A DNA stretch of 64,000 bases from positions 62,001 through 126,000 of the forward strand of contig NZ_JANBBF010000016.1 in the NCBI RefSeq assembly GCF_024648885.1, in the 5' to 3' direction. The notes beneath the pieces were generated by a model that was not told the origin of the DNA, searched no databases, and was given only the letters and a program-made list of their open reading frames with translations. This DNA comes from Prauserella salsuginis (GTDB lineage: Bacteria > Actinomycetota > Actinomycetes > Mycobacteriales > Pseudonocardiaceae). Both the position numbers and the translations under genes were made by a program. Positions 1-10,324 of the stretch are shown piece after piece; the first letter of the stretch is position 1; each line of letters starts with the position of its first letter.

Positions 1-1454
<1,454 letters not shown>

Positions 1455-1456
1455 GC

Positions 1457-1909
1457 ATGCAGCTCGAGAGCATGTACCAGGAGATCATCCTGGACCACTA
1501 CAAGAACCCGCATGCCCGCGGCCTGCGTGAGCCGTTCGACGGGGAGTCGTTCCAGGTCAATCCGACCTGCGGTGACGAGGTGACCCTGCGTGTCAAGGTC
1601 ACCGACGACGGCAAGGTTGAGGACGTGTCCTACGAGGGGCAGGGCTGTTCGATCAGTCAGGCCGCCACGTCGGTGCTGACCGATCTGGTGATCGGCCGCA
1701 GCGTCGACGAGGCGATGACCACGATGGATGCGTTCACCGAACTGATGCAGGGGCGCGGCCAGGTCGAACCGGACGAGGACGTGCTCGAGGACGGCATCGC
1801 GTTCGCCGGTGTGGCGAAGTATCCTGCGCGGGTGAAGTGCGCGTTGCTGGGATGGATGGCCTTCAAGGACGCACTGGCCCGCACGTCGAACGGTGTGGAG
1901 GCCGGGTGA
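1457..1909 (+). CDS. sufU: SufU zinc-dependent sulfurtransferase
   Basis: IscU-like protein of 150 aa that accepts sulfur from SufS and passes it to the SufBCD scaffold. The three zinc/sulfur cysteines are Cys38 (NPTCGDE, with Asp40), Cys64 (GQGCSIS) and Cys128 (KCALLGW). The roughly 20-residue insertion between the second and third cysteines (around TELMQGRGQVEPDED) is the hallmark separating SufU from IscU. Gram-positive bacteria without SufE/IscU use SufS-SufU; the order sufS-sufU-sufT agrees. Confidence 0.95.
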   Translation: MQLESMYQEIILDHYKNPHARGLREPFDGESFQVNPTCGDEVTLRVKVTDDGKVEDVSYEGQGCSISQAATSVLTDLVIGRSVDEAMTTMDAFTELMQGRGQVEPDEDVLEDGIAFAGVAKYPARVKCALLGWMAFKDALARTSNGVEAG

Positions 1910-1973
1910 GCGACAATGGAGCTTGCGCAGCACCGCTCACCAAGGCCGACTCCCGCAAGATAGAGGTGGAAGC

Positions 1974-2387
1974 ATGACCGAAGCCGGCACGCAGCAGGAG
2001 CGAGAGGGCCGGACCGCGGCCGATCTCGATCAGGAAGCACAGGCCGCCGAGGCCGTGGCGGGCGGCGACGTGGCGAAGGTCGAAGACGTCGAGGAGGCCA
2101 TGCGCGACGTGGTCGACCCCGAGCTCGGCATCAACGTCGTGGACCTGGGCCTGGTGTACGACATTCGGGTGGAGCCGGACAACACGGCGACCATCGACAT
2201 GACGCTGACGTCGGCGGCCTGCCCGCTGACGGACGTGATCGAGGACCAGACGGCGTCGGTGCTGAAGGGTTCCGGCAAGCTGGTCGACGACTACCGGATC
2301 AACTGGGTCTGGATGCCGCCGTGGGGGCCGGAGAAGATCACCGAGGACGGCCGCGAACAGCTGCGCGCCCTCGGCTTCACCGTCTGA
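1974..2387 (+). CDS. sufT: SufT, MIP18/DUF59 family Fe-S assembly factor
   Basis: 137-aa protein with the MIP18 (DUF59) core DVVDPELGINVVDLGLVYDI at about residues 42-61, then a conserved TSAACPLT segment whose cysteine (about residue 84) is invariant in the family. SufT helps mature Fe-S proteins and ends the actinobacterial suf operon. The first about 35 residues are an acidic, Gln/Ala-rich extension. An open frame reaches upstream to 1893, but ATG 1974 has AGAGGTGG in front and gives the family length. Confidence 0.9.
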   Translation: MTEAGTQQEREGRTAADLDQEAQAAEAVAGGDVAKVEDVEEAMRDVVDPELGINVVDLGLVYDIRVEPDNTATIDMTLTSAACPLTDVIEDQTASVLKGSGKLVDDYRINWVWMPPWGPEKITEDGREQLRALGFTV

Positions 2388-2416
2388 GACGTTCCACGGC
2401 CTGAGGCGATGCACGC

Positions 2417-2448
2417 GCGCCGGACACCCGCTCATGGGTGTCCGGCGC
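2417..2448. terminator. Hairpin terminator after the suf operon
   Basis: Perfect 13-bp inverted repeat, GCGCCGGACACCC at 2417-2429 and GGGTGTCCGGCGC at 2436-2448, with a 6-nt loop, 29 bp after the sufT stop. There is no T-run, as is usual in high-GC actinobacteria. It lies between convergent operons, so it may serve both. The rest of 2449-2622 shows only a short repeat (GGCCGAGGGTGGAGT, twice near 2511-2541). Confidence 0.8.
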
Positions 2449-2622
2449 ACGTGTTTCTGCGGGGCCGCAGGTCTCGTGCGGTCGGCTCGGGGCGTGCCCG
2501 CGCGTGGCGTGGGCCGAGGGTGGAGTGGGCCGAGGGTGGAGTGGGTTCCGCCCCGGCCGACGGCGGGTGGCGCGTCGGCCGGGGCGGTGGCTCGGGCAGG
2601 ACGGCGTCCGGAGCGGCGAACG

Positions 2623-3720
2623 TCAGAGGGATGCGCTGAGCGCTTCGAGGAGGCGGTCGGCGCGGCCGTCGGCGTTCTCGCTGCGCAGTTCGTTGGTGAC
2701 GAAGGAGAAGCCGAGGCCTGCCTGTGGCCACGCGCCGTGACGCCCGCCGCCGGCTCCGGAGTGGCCGAACGCGCCTGCCGAGCGTGACGTGGGGCCGTAG
2801 GTGCCGATCGGGTCCTCGAGTTCGTAGCCGAGGCCGAACCGCAGTGGCCGGTCGTTGATGGCGTCCACGCCTTCGGACCAGGTCCGGGTGGCGCGTGCCA
2901 GCGGGTCCGGTGGGACGACCTGCCCGTGGCCGAGCAGGTCGTAGAGCCGTGCCATCGATCGTGCGGTGCCGGTGGCACTCCCGGCCGCCAGTTCGGCGCG
3001 GCGGTAGGCGGCCGAGTTCATCCGCTCGTCGGAGTCGAGCAGGCCCGCGTACATGCGTTCGACGATCTTCCTGCGCTCCGGGTCGTCGAGAACCGTGCTG
3101 ATGGCGTACCCGGGGGCGCGCAGCAGGCGCGCCATCCGGCCGTCGAGGTACTCGGGTGTGCCGAGATGCAGGTCGAGCCCGAACGGCTCGGCCAGGGTCT
3201 CCCGCACGAGCGTGCCGACGGAGCGGCCGGTCGCGCGGCGTAGCAGTTCGGCGACGAGGTGGCCGTACGTGAGTGCGTGGTAGGCCACTCGTGTTCCGGG
3301 TGTCCACAGGGGACGCTGCTCGGCCAGTAGCGCGGCACAGGCGGCGTTGTCGAGCATGTCGTGTTCGCCGTCCACATAGGGCAGACCGGCGGTGTGGGCG
3401 AGCACGTGGCCGATCGTGGCGTCGGCGGTGAACCCGGGCCAGACCTCGCGCACCGGGGCGTCGGGGTCGAGGACGTCGAGTGCGGCGACGACGGTGGCGA
3501 CGATGCCCTTCGTGCCGGAGAACAGGACGCACAGGGTGTCGTCGCGCCACGGCACGGCCGACGCCGGGTCGGCGAGCCCGCCCCACAGGTCGACGACCGC
3601 CCGGCCGTCGCGGACGACGGCGAAGGAGGCGCCGCCGCGCGCGTCGGCGAGTACGTCGGCGAAGGCGTCCCGCACGGCGTCGAAACCCGGCGCGACCGAG
3701 CCGAGGACCGTCATCGTCAC
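2623..3720 (-). CDS. Beta-lactamase-fold serine hydrolase (EstB/class C-like)
   Basis: 365-aa cytosolic serine hydrolase with no signal peptide. Catalytic motifs are S-x-x-K at Ser68-GT-Lys71 (LFSGTKG), a Tyr motif at Tyr147 (YHALTYG) and a C-terminal H-S-G-A-G-G replacing the KTG triad. That pattern is typical of EstB esterases rather than true beta-lactamases. The GTG start overlaps the TGA of the upstream ABC ATPase (GTGA), so it is the last gene of the carnitine operon. Given that context, an O-acylcarnitine or other ester-cleaving role is possible; this is an inference. Confidence 0.88.
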   Translation of the reverse strand: MTMTVLGSVAPGFDAVRDAFADVLADARGGASFAVVRDGRAVVDLWGGLADPASAVPWRDDTLCVLFSGTKGIVATVVAALDVLDPDAPVREVWPGFTADATIGHVLAHTAGLPYVDGEHDMLDNAACAALLAEQRPLWTPGTRVAYHALTYGHLVAELLRRATGRSVGTLVRETLAEPFGLDLHLGTPEYLDGRMARLLRAPGYAISTVLDDPERRKIVERMYAGLLDSDERMNSAAYRRAELAAGSATGTARSMARLYDLLGHGQVVPPDPLARATRTWSEGVDAINDRPLRFGLGYELEDPIGTYGPTSRSAGAFGHSGAGGGRHGAWPQAGLGFSFVTNELRSENADGRADRLLEALSASL

Positions 3721-5495
3721 ATCCTCGGCGTGTTGGCGAGCAGTTCACGCGTGTACTCGTGCGACGGGGAGCCGAGCACCTCGTCGACCGTGCCCGATTC
3801 GACGACTTCCCCGCCACGCAGTACCGCGATCCGGTCGGCGACGTGCCGGGCCAGCGCGATGTTGTGCGTCACGAACAGCATCGCCGTGCCCAACTCCCGC
3901 CGCAGTTCGCAGAGCAGGTCCACGATCGTGGCCTGCACGGACACGTCGAGCGCGGAGGTCACCTCGTCGCACAGCAGCACCTCCGGCGTGGTCACCAGAG
4001 CACGGGCGATGGCCGCGCGCTGCCGCTGGCCGCCGGAGAGCTCGTCGGGAAGCCGGTCCCCGAACGCCGGATCGAGACGCACCCGTTCGAGAGTCTCGGC
4101 CACGCGTGCGCGGCGCGCGGTGGCGTCGAGGTCCGTCAGGGTCCGCAACGGCAGTTCCACCGACTGCGCGATCGTCTTGCGCGGGTTGAGCGACGAGTAC
4201 GGGCTCTGGAACACGTACTGCACCGAGCGCAGCTGCTCGGCGGTACGCCGCTGCGTCGAGGTGGCCAGCGGGCTTCCGGACAGCGACACCGTGCCGGCAT
4301 GCGGTTCGCCCAGCCCGGCCACGCACTGCGACAGGGTCGTCTTGCCGGAGCCGGATTCGCCGAGCAGCATCAGACATTCGCCCGCGCGCACGTCCAGGGA
4401 GACGTCGTGCAGCACCCGGTGGTCGCCGTACGAGACGGACAGGCCGGAGACCGACAGGACCGGGGTGCGTGCGCGGTCGCCGCCGGTCGCGGCGGGCGCG
4501 GCGTCACCCGGCTGCGTCCCGTTCGAGTCGGCACTGTCCGCTTCCGCACTGTCCGGTTCTGCAGTGTCCGCGCTGGCTCCGTTCGAGCCCACACCGTCAG
4601 GTTCCGCACCGTTCGAACCGGCACTCTCCGGAGTGACTGATTCCGGCCGTTCCGCGGCGGATGTGCTGGTGGCACCCGTGCCGTCGAGGTGCGGCACCGC
4701 GGTGACGAGCTCGCGGGTGTAGGCGTGCGACGGGGCGCGGAGCACCTCCTCGGCGGAGCCGCACTCGACGACCTCGCCGTGGCGCAGCACGGCGACCCGG
4801 TGGGCGATCGTGGCGACGACCGCCAGGTCGTGCGTGATGTAGAGCGCGGCGGTGTCGTGTTCGGTGGTGAGCGCGGCGACCGTGCGCAGGACCAGCGTCT
4901 GCGTGGTGACGTCGAGTCCGGTGGTCGGCTCGTCGAGCACGACGACACTCGGCCGGCACGCGAACGCCATCGCGATGCCGACGCGCTGCTGCTGACCGCC
5001 GGACAGTTCGTGCGGGTACCGCCGCTGGTAGCTCTCGTCGTCCGGGAGACCGACCTCGGCCAGGACCTCGGCGATGCGTGCGGAACGTTCGGCGGCGGAG
5101 GTGCCGTAGCCGTGCGTCTCGAGCACCTCGCCGATCTGCCTGCCGATGCGCAGTGCCGGGTTGAGGGAGGCGGCCGGGTCCTGGGGGATGTAGGCGACCG
5201 TGCTGCCGCGCAGCGACCGCCGCTCCCGGTCGCCGACCTCCAGGACGGACACCGGCTCGCCGTCGTCGGACTGCAGCGAGACGGTGCCGCCGGTGTGGAC
5301 GAGTCCGCGGCGGAAGTGGCCGAGTGCGGCCAGTCCCGCGGTGGTCTTGCCGGAACCGGATTCGCCGACCAGTGCCAGCACCTCGCCGGGGGCGATCTCG
5401 TACGACACGCCCTTCAACACGGGGTGTCCGGCGACGGTGTCGACGCGCAGATCCCGCGCGGCGAGCGTGTGCGTCAACGTGGCGGGAGCGGTCAT
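3717..5495 (-). CDS. Peptide-type ABC importer ATPase, fused DppD-DppF
   Basis: 592-aa protein with two complete ABC ATPase domains. Walker A GESGSGKTT occurs at about residues 44-52 and again in the second half; the signatures are LSGGQQQR and LSGGQRQR, with Walker B VVLDEPTTG and LLCDEVTSA. Each half ends like an oligopeptide ATPase. Between them lies an acidic Ser/Asn/Asp/Glu-rich linker coded by a degenerate 15-bp repeat. ATG 5495 overlaps the permease stop (ATGA). It would energise the importer formed by the two permeases and lipoprotein upstream. A much longer open frame reaches 6332 but overlaps dppC. Confidence 0.93.
   Translation of the reverse strand: MTAPATLTHTLAARDLRVDTVAGHPVLKGVSYEIAPGEVLALVGESGSGKTTAGLAALGHFRRGLVHTGGTVSLQSDDGEPVSVLEVGDRERRSLRGSTVAYIPQDPAASLNPALRIGRQIGEVLETHGYGTSAAERSARIAEVLAEVGLPDDESYQRRYPHELSGGQQQRVGIAMAFACRPSVVVLDEPTTGLDVTTQTLVLRTVAALTTEHDTAALYITHDLAVVATIAHRVAVLRHGEVVECGSAEEVLRAPSHAYTRELVTAVPHLDGTGATSTSAAERPESVTPESAGSNGAEPDGVGSNGASADTAEPDSAEADSADSNGTQPGDAAPAATGGDRARTPVLSVSGLSVSYGDHRVLHDVSLDVRAGECLMLLGESGSGKTTLSQCVAGLGEPHAGTVSLSGSPLATSTQRRTAEQLRSVQYVFQSPYSSLNPRKTIAQSVELPLRTLTDLDATARRARVAETLERVRLDPAFGDRLPDELSGGQRQRAAIARALVTTPEVLLCDEVTSALDVSVQATIVDLLCELRRELGTAMLFVTHNIALARHVADRIAVLRGGEVVESGTVDEVLGSPSHEYTRELLANTPRM
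4531..4635. repeat. Degenerate 15-bp tandem repeat in the ABC ATPase linker
   Basis: Seven consecutive 15-bp units (GCACTGTCCGCTTCC, GCACTGTCCGGTTCT and five more divergent copies) lie inside the double-ATPase gene. They encode a pentapeptide-like, Asp/Ser/Asn-rich linker between the two ATPase domains. The period is a multiple of three, so copy changes keep the frame. Confidence 0.7.
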
Positions 5496-6373
5496 GCCGA
5501 GGCCTCCTTCGCTGTCTGCGGCTTGCCGGACTGTGAGGTGCCGGCGGCCGCCGAGGCGAGCGAGTCGGTGATCAGGTTGGTGCCGACGGTCAGCACGGCG
5601 ATCGCGAGCACGGGCAGCAGCACGCCCCACGGCTCGACGACCAGGGCGATGCGGTTCTCGTTGATCATCAGCCCCCAGTCCGCGGTCGGCGGCTGGATGC
5701 CGAGTCCGAGGAACGACAGTGAGGCCACGTAACCGATGGAGTACGTCAGCCGCAAACCGAGTTCGACCATCAGCGGGCCGGTGATGTTGGGCAGCACCTC
5801 GCGGAGCAGGATGCGCCGGCGCGGCATGGCGTACATGCGGGCGGCGCGGATGAAGTCCGCGTCCTTGACCGCCACCGTGGCCTGCCTGGCCACGCGGGCG
5901 ACACGGGGTGCGTGGGTGATGCCGATGACCAGCACCAGCAGCCAGCCCTCCGGGCCGATCATGGCGATCGCCAGGAGCGCGAACACCAGCTGCGGGAACG
6001 ACAGCAGCACATCGCTGCCGCGCATGATCAGCGAGTCGAGCCAGCCGCCGCTGTAACCGGCGAGCATGCCGAGGACCGCACCGAGCACCAGGCCGAGCGC
6101 GGTCGCCAGTACCGCGTAGATCAGCAGGGTCAGGCCGCCGGAGAGGAACCGGGTGAACACGTCGCGGCCGAGACCGTCGGTGCCGGCGATTCCTCCGGAC
6201 TGGAAGGGCTTGCCCGCGAAGCTGGTCGTGTCGTGGCCGGTCAGCCAGGGCCCCACCCACGGGCCGAGCACCGCGACGCCGACGACGACCACGGTCAGAG
6301 CCAGCCCGATCTTCGCCTGCGGCAGGGCCCACGCACGCCGCAGCAAGGTGGACTGTGTGGTCGTGGCGGTCAT
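5492..6373 (-). CDS. Peptide-type ABC transporter permease (DppC-like)
   Basis: 293-aa inner-membrane permease. The N-terminal hydrophobic helix (IGLALTVVVVGVAVLGP) is followed by a periplasmic loop with GTDGLGRDVFTR, diagnostic of DppC/OppC, and then a BPD_transp_1 domain of about five helices. The EAA-type cytoplasmic loop is around AARMYAMPRRRILLREVLPN. Start (ATG 6373) and stop both overlap neighbours as ATGA. The upstream open frame to 7279 is in conflict with the overlapping permease and was rejected. Confidence 0.93.
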   Translation of the reverse strand: MTATTTQSTLLRRAWALPQAKIGLALTVVVVGVAVLGPWVGPWLTGHDTTSFAGKPFQSGGIAGTDGLGRDVFTRFLSGGLTLLIYAVLATALGLVLGAVLGMLAGYSGGWLDSLIMRGSDVLLSFPQLVFALLAIAMIGPEGWLLVLVIGITHAPRVARVARQATVAVKDADFIRAARMYAMPRRRILLREVLPNITGPLMVELGLRLTYSIGYVASLSFLGLGIQPPTADWGLMINENRIALVVEPWGVLLPVLAIAVLTVGTNLITDSLASAAAGTSQSGKPQTAKEASA

Positions 6374-7326
6374 CGGGCCACCTCCGCGCGCAGTTTGGGG
6401 TTGGTCATGATGCCGACGATGTCGGCGATCAGGTTCACCACGATGTAGACGGCGGCGATGAGCAGCGTGATCGCCTGGACGACTTCGACGTCGCGGTTGT
6501 TGACCGCGTCGATGAGCGCCTGTCCGATTCCGGGGTAGCGGAAGAGGAACTCGACCACCACGACGCCGCCCGCGAGCCAGGCCAGCTGGATCGCGATGAC
6601 CTGCGCGACGGGGCCGATCGCGTGCGGCACGGCGTGCCGGGTGATGACGACACGCTCGGGCAGGCCTTTGAGGCGGGCCATCTCGACATAGCCGCTGTCG
6701 AGCACCTCGCTCATCGTCGCGCGCATCATGCGCGTGATGTACGGCGTGACGACGAGCGTCAGTGCGAGGATCGGCAGCACGAGCTGGCTCGGCCGCGACC
6801 ACACCGGTTCGCCCGGCGGCGCCAGCGTCACCGAAGGCAGCACCGGCAGCACGGTCGTCGACAGCACGACGATCAACGCGACACCGATGACGAACTCGGG
6901 CAGCGCCGCGACGACCAGGCTGAGCCCGGACACGGTGTGGTCGACGGCGCGGCCACGCCGCAGCGCCGACCAGGTGCCGAGTGCGAGGCCGAGCACGGTG
7001 CTGATCACCGCGGCGCCGACGAGCAGCACCAGCGAGGCGCCGATACGCCCGCCCAGCAGCTCGGTCACCGGGCCCTGCGAGGCCGCCGACGTGCCGAGAT
7101 CGCCGGTGACCACACCGCCGAGCCAGTCGAGATAGCGCTGCCACACGGGCGCGTCGAGGCCGAGTTGATCGTTCAGCGCGGCGATGCGTTCGGGCGTGGC
7201 CTGCTGGCCGAGGATGGCTCGGGCCGGGTCTCCCGGCAGCAGCAACGTCGCGACGAATACCAGCAGCGTCACGAGCCACAGCACGGCGACGCTGATCGCG
7301 AGCCTGCGCAGAATCAGTCGAAACAC
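6370..7326 (-). CDS. Peptide-type ABC transporter permease (DppB-like)
   Basis: 318-aa permease of the DppB/OppB type: the first helix is RLAISVAVLWLVTLLVFVA, then the characteristic LLPGDPARAILGQ, a long extracytoplasmic segment, and about five helices with the EAA loop MARLKGLPERVVITRHAVPHA. The GTG start is preceded by a strong TGAGGAGGTGAGGA region. It lies 15 bp after the lipoprotein gene and overlaps the next permease by 4 bp, so the transporter genes are one translational unit. Confidence 0.93.
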   Translation of the reverse strand: MFRLILRRLAISVAVLWLVTLLVFVATLLLPGDPARAILGQQATPERIAALNDQLGLDAPVWQRYLDWLGGVVTGDLGTSAASQGPVTELLGGRIGASLVLLVGAAVISTVLGLALGTWSALRRGRAVDHTVSGLSLVVAALPEFVIGVALIVVLSTTVLPVLPSVTLAPPGEPVWSRPSQLVLPILALTLVVTPYITRMMRATMSEVLDSGYVEMARLKGLPERVVITRHAVPHAIGPVAQVIAIQLAWLAGGVVVVEFLFRYPGIGQALIDAVNNRDVEVVQAITLLIAAVYIVVNLIADIVGIMTNPKLRAEVAR

Positions 7327-7341
7327 GAAATCCTCACCTCC

Positions 7342-8907
7342 TCAGCCGAGCCAGACCTGGCCGAACGAGTAACCGGACAGGGGAAGGCCGGTGCGGTCCG
7401 GGACGAGCCCGGCGACGTAGACCTGATGTGCGTCGACCTGGTTCACGAAGCCCCAGACGATCAAGCCGCCGCGTTCGTGCTCGATGCGCTGCGCCTGCTT
7501 GAGCAGCCGGGTGCGTTCGCCGGTGTCGCTCGTGCGGTTCGCCGTGCGGACGAGCCGCACGAACTCGGGGTCGTCCCAGTGGGTCTCGTTGTAGGGCGAG
7601 TCCGGCAGCGAGCCGTTCGCGGCCTGCGGCAGGTAGTTGCGCGTGTACCAGAAGTCCTGGGCGAAATCCCACTTCAGGTAGTTGTCGCCGTAGAAGGTGG
7701 TGGTGTCGACGCGGCGGAGGCGCACGTTCACGCCCGCGGCCTTCGCCTGCTGCTGGAACACCTGCGCCGCCTCGACCGCGCCGGCCTGGATCGGTGCGGT
7801 GACGAGCTCGATGTCCAGATTCGACTTGCCCGCCTCGGCCAGCAGCCTGCGCGCCTCGGCGATGTTCCGCGTGCGCTGCGGCAGTTCGGAGGCGTACGCG
7901 GGGTCGAACGGGGCGTACAGGTCGTTGCCGACCCGGCCCTGGCCCGCCAGCACCTGGTTGATCATCTGCTCGCGGTCGATGACGAGGCGCAGGGCCTGCC
8001 GGACGCGTACGTCGTCGAACGGCGGGCGGTCGACGCGCATGGTGAACGGCAGCCACGTGCCCGTCTCCGACGAGAGAATGCGCATCCGTTCGTCGCTGCG
8101 CAGCACCTCGACGAGGGACACAGGCACCTGGTCGATGGCGTCGACCTGGGAGGCGAGCAGGGCGTTGATCCGCGCGTCGTCCTCGGTGAAGTTGATGAGG
8201 ACGAGCTCGTCGAGGTACGGCCGTCCCGGCCGCCAGTAGTGCGGGTTGCGCACGAACCGGCTCTGCAGACCCGCGGTGAACGATGCGGCGCGGAACGGGC
8301 CGGTGCCGACCGGGTTCTCGAGGTCGAAGTCGGCGGGCACGATCCCGAGCGAGTACTGGCCGAGGTAGTCGGCGAACACCGCCGAGGGCTCGTTCAGGTG
8401 GAACTCGACCTGCCGGTCGCCCTTGGTGGTCACCTTCTCGAGCATCGACAGACTGGTCGCGCCGGACTTCGGGTCGTCGGGGTCCATGACGCGGCGGAAC
8501 GTGGCGACGACGTCGGCGGGGGTCACCGGCCTGCCGTCGTGGAAGCGGACGCCCTCGCGGAGGGTCGCGGTCCAGGTCCTCGCGTCCGCCGAGGGCTCGA
8601 GCTTCTCGGCGACCAGGTAGGAGACCTCGAAGTCGTGGTCGCGGTAGACCAACGGTTCGTAGAGGTTGCGAACCCGCGCGATGTCCGGGTTGGTGACGGG
8701 GGAGTGCGGGTCGAGTGTGTCGGAGGCGCCACCGCCGGTGACGCCGACGCGCAGCGTGCCGCCGCGCTTCGGTGGGCCGGTCGGCGCCGCGGCGGCGTCG
8801 GAACGCCCGCCGCAGGCCGACAGGAACGGAACGGCGCCGGCCAGTGCGGCGCTACCGAGCAGGAACTTCCTTCGAGAGAAACGAGTGTCGTGGTTGTCGA
8901 GGGACAT
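7342..8907 (-). CDS. Solute-binding lipoprotein of a peptide-type ABC importer
   Basis: 521-aa SBP_bac_5 family protein. The N-terminus combines a twin-arginine motif (SRRKFLLG) with a lipobox ending at Cys32 (PFLSAC), so it is probably exported folded and lipid-anchored. The mature part begins with the usual GGTLRVGVTGGG and includes the cluster-5 signature around LREGVRFHDGRPVTPADVVATFRRV. Family members bind peptides, opines, sugars or quaternary amines. The enzyme genes just upstream suggest carnitine, an acylcarnitine or a related betaine as ligand; this is an inference. The gap to the thioesterase gene is 30 bp. Confidence 0.92.
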   Translation of the reverse strand: MSLDNHDTRFSRRKFLLGSAALAGAVPFLSACGGRSDAAAAPTGPPKRGGTLRVGVTGGGASDTLDPHSPVTNPDIARVRNLYEPLVYRDHDFEVSYLVAEKLEPSADARTWTATLREGVRFHDGRPVTPADVVATFRRVMDPDDPKSGATSLSMLEKVTTKGDRQVEFHLNEPSAVFADYLGQYSLGIVPADFDLENPVGTGPFRAASFTAGLQSRFVRNPHYWRPGRPYLDELVLINFTEDDARINALLASQVDAIDQVPVSLVEVLRSDERMRILSSETGTWLPFTMRVDRPPFDDVRVRQALRLVIDREQMINQVLAGQGRVGNDLYAPFDPAYASELPQRTRNIAEARRLLAEAGKSNLDIELVTAPIQAGAVEAAQVFQQQAKAAGVNVRLRRVDTTTFYGDNYLKWDFAQDFWYTRNYLPQAANGSLPDSPYNETHWDDPEFVRLVRTANRTSDTGERTRLLKQAQRIEHERGGLIVWGFVNQVDAHQVYVAGLVPDRTGLPLSGYSFGQVWLG

Positions 8908-8937
8908 GAAGGGCTTTCTGTCGGGGACAGGGGCGGG

Positions 8938-9375
8938 TCAACAGCGAATCGCTCTCCCCGCGTACTCCGGCGCCGGCTGGAGCAGGCGGCGGAGCTTGTC
9001 CGCCACGTGATCCGGGAACGGCGCGGCCCCCTCTTCGGCGACGTGGATCGCCGTCAACTCCTCGGTCGCCACGAGCTCGCCGCCGACGCGCAGCTCGTGG
9101 CACAGCACGGCCTTCTTGGCCGCCACCGAGGTCACGAACGTGGTGACGTGGAGGTCGGCGCCGGGGCCGACCTCACGCAGGTACCGCACGTGCGCCTCGA
9201 CGGTGTAGAGCGAGCACCCGGTCTCGGTGCGGTACGCCTCGTCGAGACCGACGTGGTCCATCAGGCTGGTCGTGGCGAAGCCGAACACCATGACGTAGAA
9301 CGGCTCGCTGAGATGACCGTTGTAGTCGATCCAGTCGTCGCGGACCCGGTCGTGGTATTCGAGGACGTCAGCCAT
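8938..9375 (-). CDS. Hotdog acyl-CoA thioesterase, probable betainyl-CoA thioesterase
   Basis: 145-aa single hotdog-fold protein of the 4-hydroxybenzoyl-CoA thioesterase type: RVRDDWIDYNGHLSEPFYVMVF contains the Asp-Tyr-Asn-Gly-His core (about residues 17-21). The sequence resembles the CdhB-type enzymes that release glycine betaine from betainyl-CoA in carnitine catabolism, which are also sometimes fused to carnitine dehydrogenase. The start overlaps the dehydrogenase stop by 8 bp (9368-9375). Substrate assignment depends on the neighbouring dehydrogenase and cleavage enzyme. Confidence 0.86.
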   Translation of the reverse strand: MADVLEYHDRVRDDWIDYNGHLSEPFYVMVFGFATTSLMDHVGLDEAYRTETGCSLYTVEAHVRYLREVGPGADLHVTTFVTSVAAKKAVLCHELRVGGELVATEELTAIHVAEEGAAPFPDHVADKLRRLLQPAPEYAGRAIRC

Positions 9376-10324
9376 CGGCGCGTCCTCGGGATTCGGCGAC
9401 GGCGCGCTGCACGGCGATGACGGCGCGGTCCCGCTCGGCGACGAGCTCGGCGATGCTCCGGCCGTCGGCCTCGGACTCGCAGCCGGCGACCATGTCGTCG
9501 CGCAGCTGCTTCGTGAGGTCGGGCGCGGTCAATCGCGTCCAGGGCGCCTCGAGTGACGGTCCGAAGTGGTCCAGCATGTGGGCCATGCCGCCCTCACCGC
9601 CGGCGAGGTGGAACGTCAGGCACGGACCGTGTACCGGCCAGCGCAGGCCGGGACCGTCGGTGATGGCGGTGTCGATCTGTTCGACGGTCGCCTCGCCCTC
9701 GGCCACCATGTGCAGCGCCTCCCGCCAGAGCGCCTCCTGCAGGCGGTTGGCGATGAAGCCCGGCAGTTCGCGGTCCATGGTGATGACGGACTTGCCGACG
9801 TGCCGGTAGAAGGCGCTCGCCTGCTCGACGGCCCAGCGCTCGGACTTCTCGCCGCCGACGACCTCGACGAGCGGGATGAGGTACGGCGGGTTGAACGGGT
9901 GGCCGACGACGAGCCGTGCGGGATTCGCGGCGGTCGTGGCCATGTCGGTCATCGGAAAGCCCGATGTGGACGATGCGATGACCACGTCCGACGGTGTGAC
10001 GGCGTCGATGTCGGCCAGCAGCGTGCGCTTGAGGTCGAGGTCCTCGGGCGCGCTCTCCTGCACGAAGCCGGCACCGTCGACGGCCTCGGCCAGCGTCGGC
10101 AGCACGGTCAGGTTGTCGCGGGAGGCGCCGTCGGCGAGGCCGAGTTCGGTCAGCGCGGGCCAGGCGCCGTCGACGATGCGACGCAGTTTCGCCTCGGCGT
10201 CGGGCGCGGGGTCCCAGGCGCGTACCCGGTAGCCGCGGGCGAGGAAGTGGGCGGCCCAGCCGCCGCCGATGACGCCGGCGCCGACACAGGCGACGGTGGT
10301 GATGTCGGTGGAGGTGTCAGCCAC
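9368..10324 (-). CDS. lcdH: L-carnitine dehydrogenase (3-hydroxyacyl-CoA dehydrogenase fold)
   Basis: 318-aa NAD-dependent dehydrogenase, the length of L-carnitine dehydrogenases. The N-terminal Rossmann motif is [14 protein letters not shown] (about residues 15-28); [28 protein letters not shown] and [15 protein letters not shown] are the catalytic and hinge motifs. The C-terminal [23 protein letters not shown] is characteristic of the carnitine-specific branch. It would oxidise L-carnitine to 3-dehydrocarnitine. It overlaps both neighbours (8 bp each), a cleavage enzyme and a thioesterase, matching the known three-step route to glycine betaine. Confidence 0.9.
   Translation of the reverse strand: MADTSTDITTVACVGAGVIGGGWAAHFLARGYRVRAWDPAPDAEAKLRRIVDGAWPALTELGLADGASRDNLTVLPTLAEAVDGAGFVQESAPEDLDLKRTLLADIDAVTPSDVVIASSTSGFPMTDMATTAANPARLVVGHPFNPPYLIPLVEVVGGEKSERWAVEQASAFYRHVGKSVITMDRELPGFIANRLQEALWREALHMVAEGEATVEQIDTAITDGPGLRWPVHGPCLTFHLAGGEGGMAHMLDHFGPSLEAPWTRLTAPDLTKQLRDDMVAGCESEADGRSIAELVAERDRAVIAVQRAVAESRGRADG

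Noticed and set aside
2623-3720. Reading this as a beta-lactamase resistance gene
   Set aside because: No signal peptide, the KTG motif is replaced by HSG, and it belongs to a metabolic operon; esterase-type hydrolase fits better.
6355-9420. Very long plus-strand open frame (1021 codons) across the transporter genes
   Set aside because: It is antisense to five well-supported genes, is full of His/Arg/Asp/Gln typical of shadow frames in GC-rich DNA, and has no known domain.
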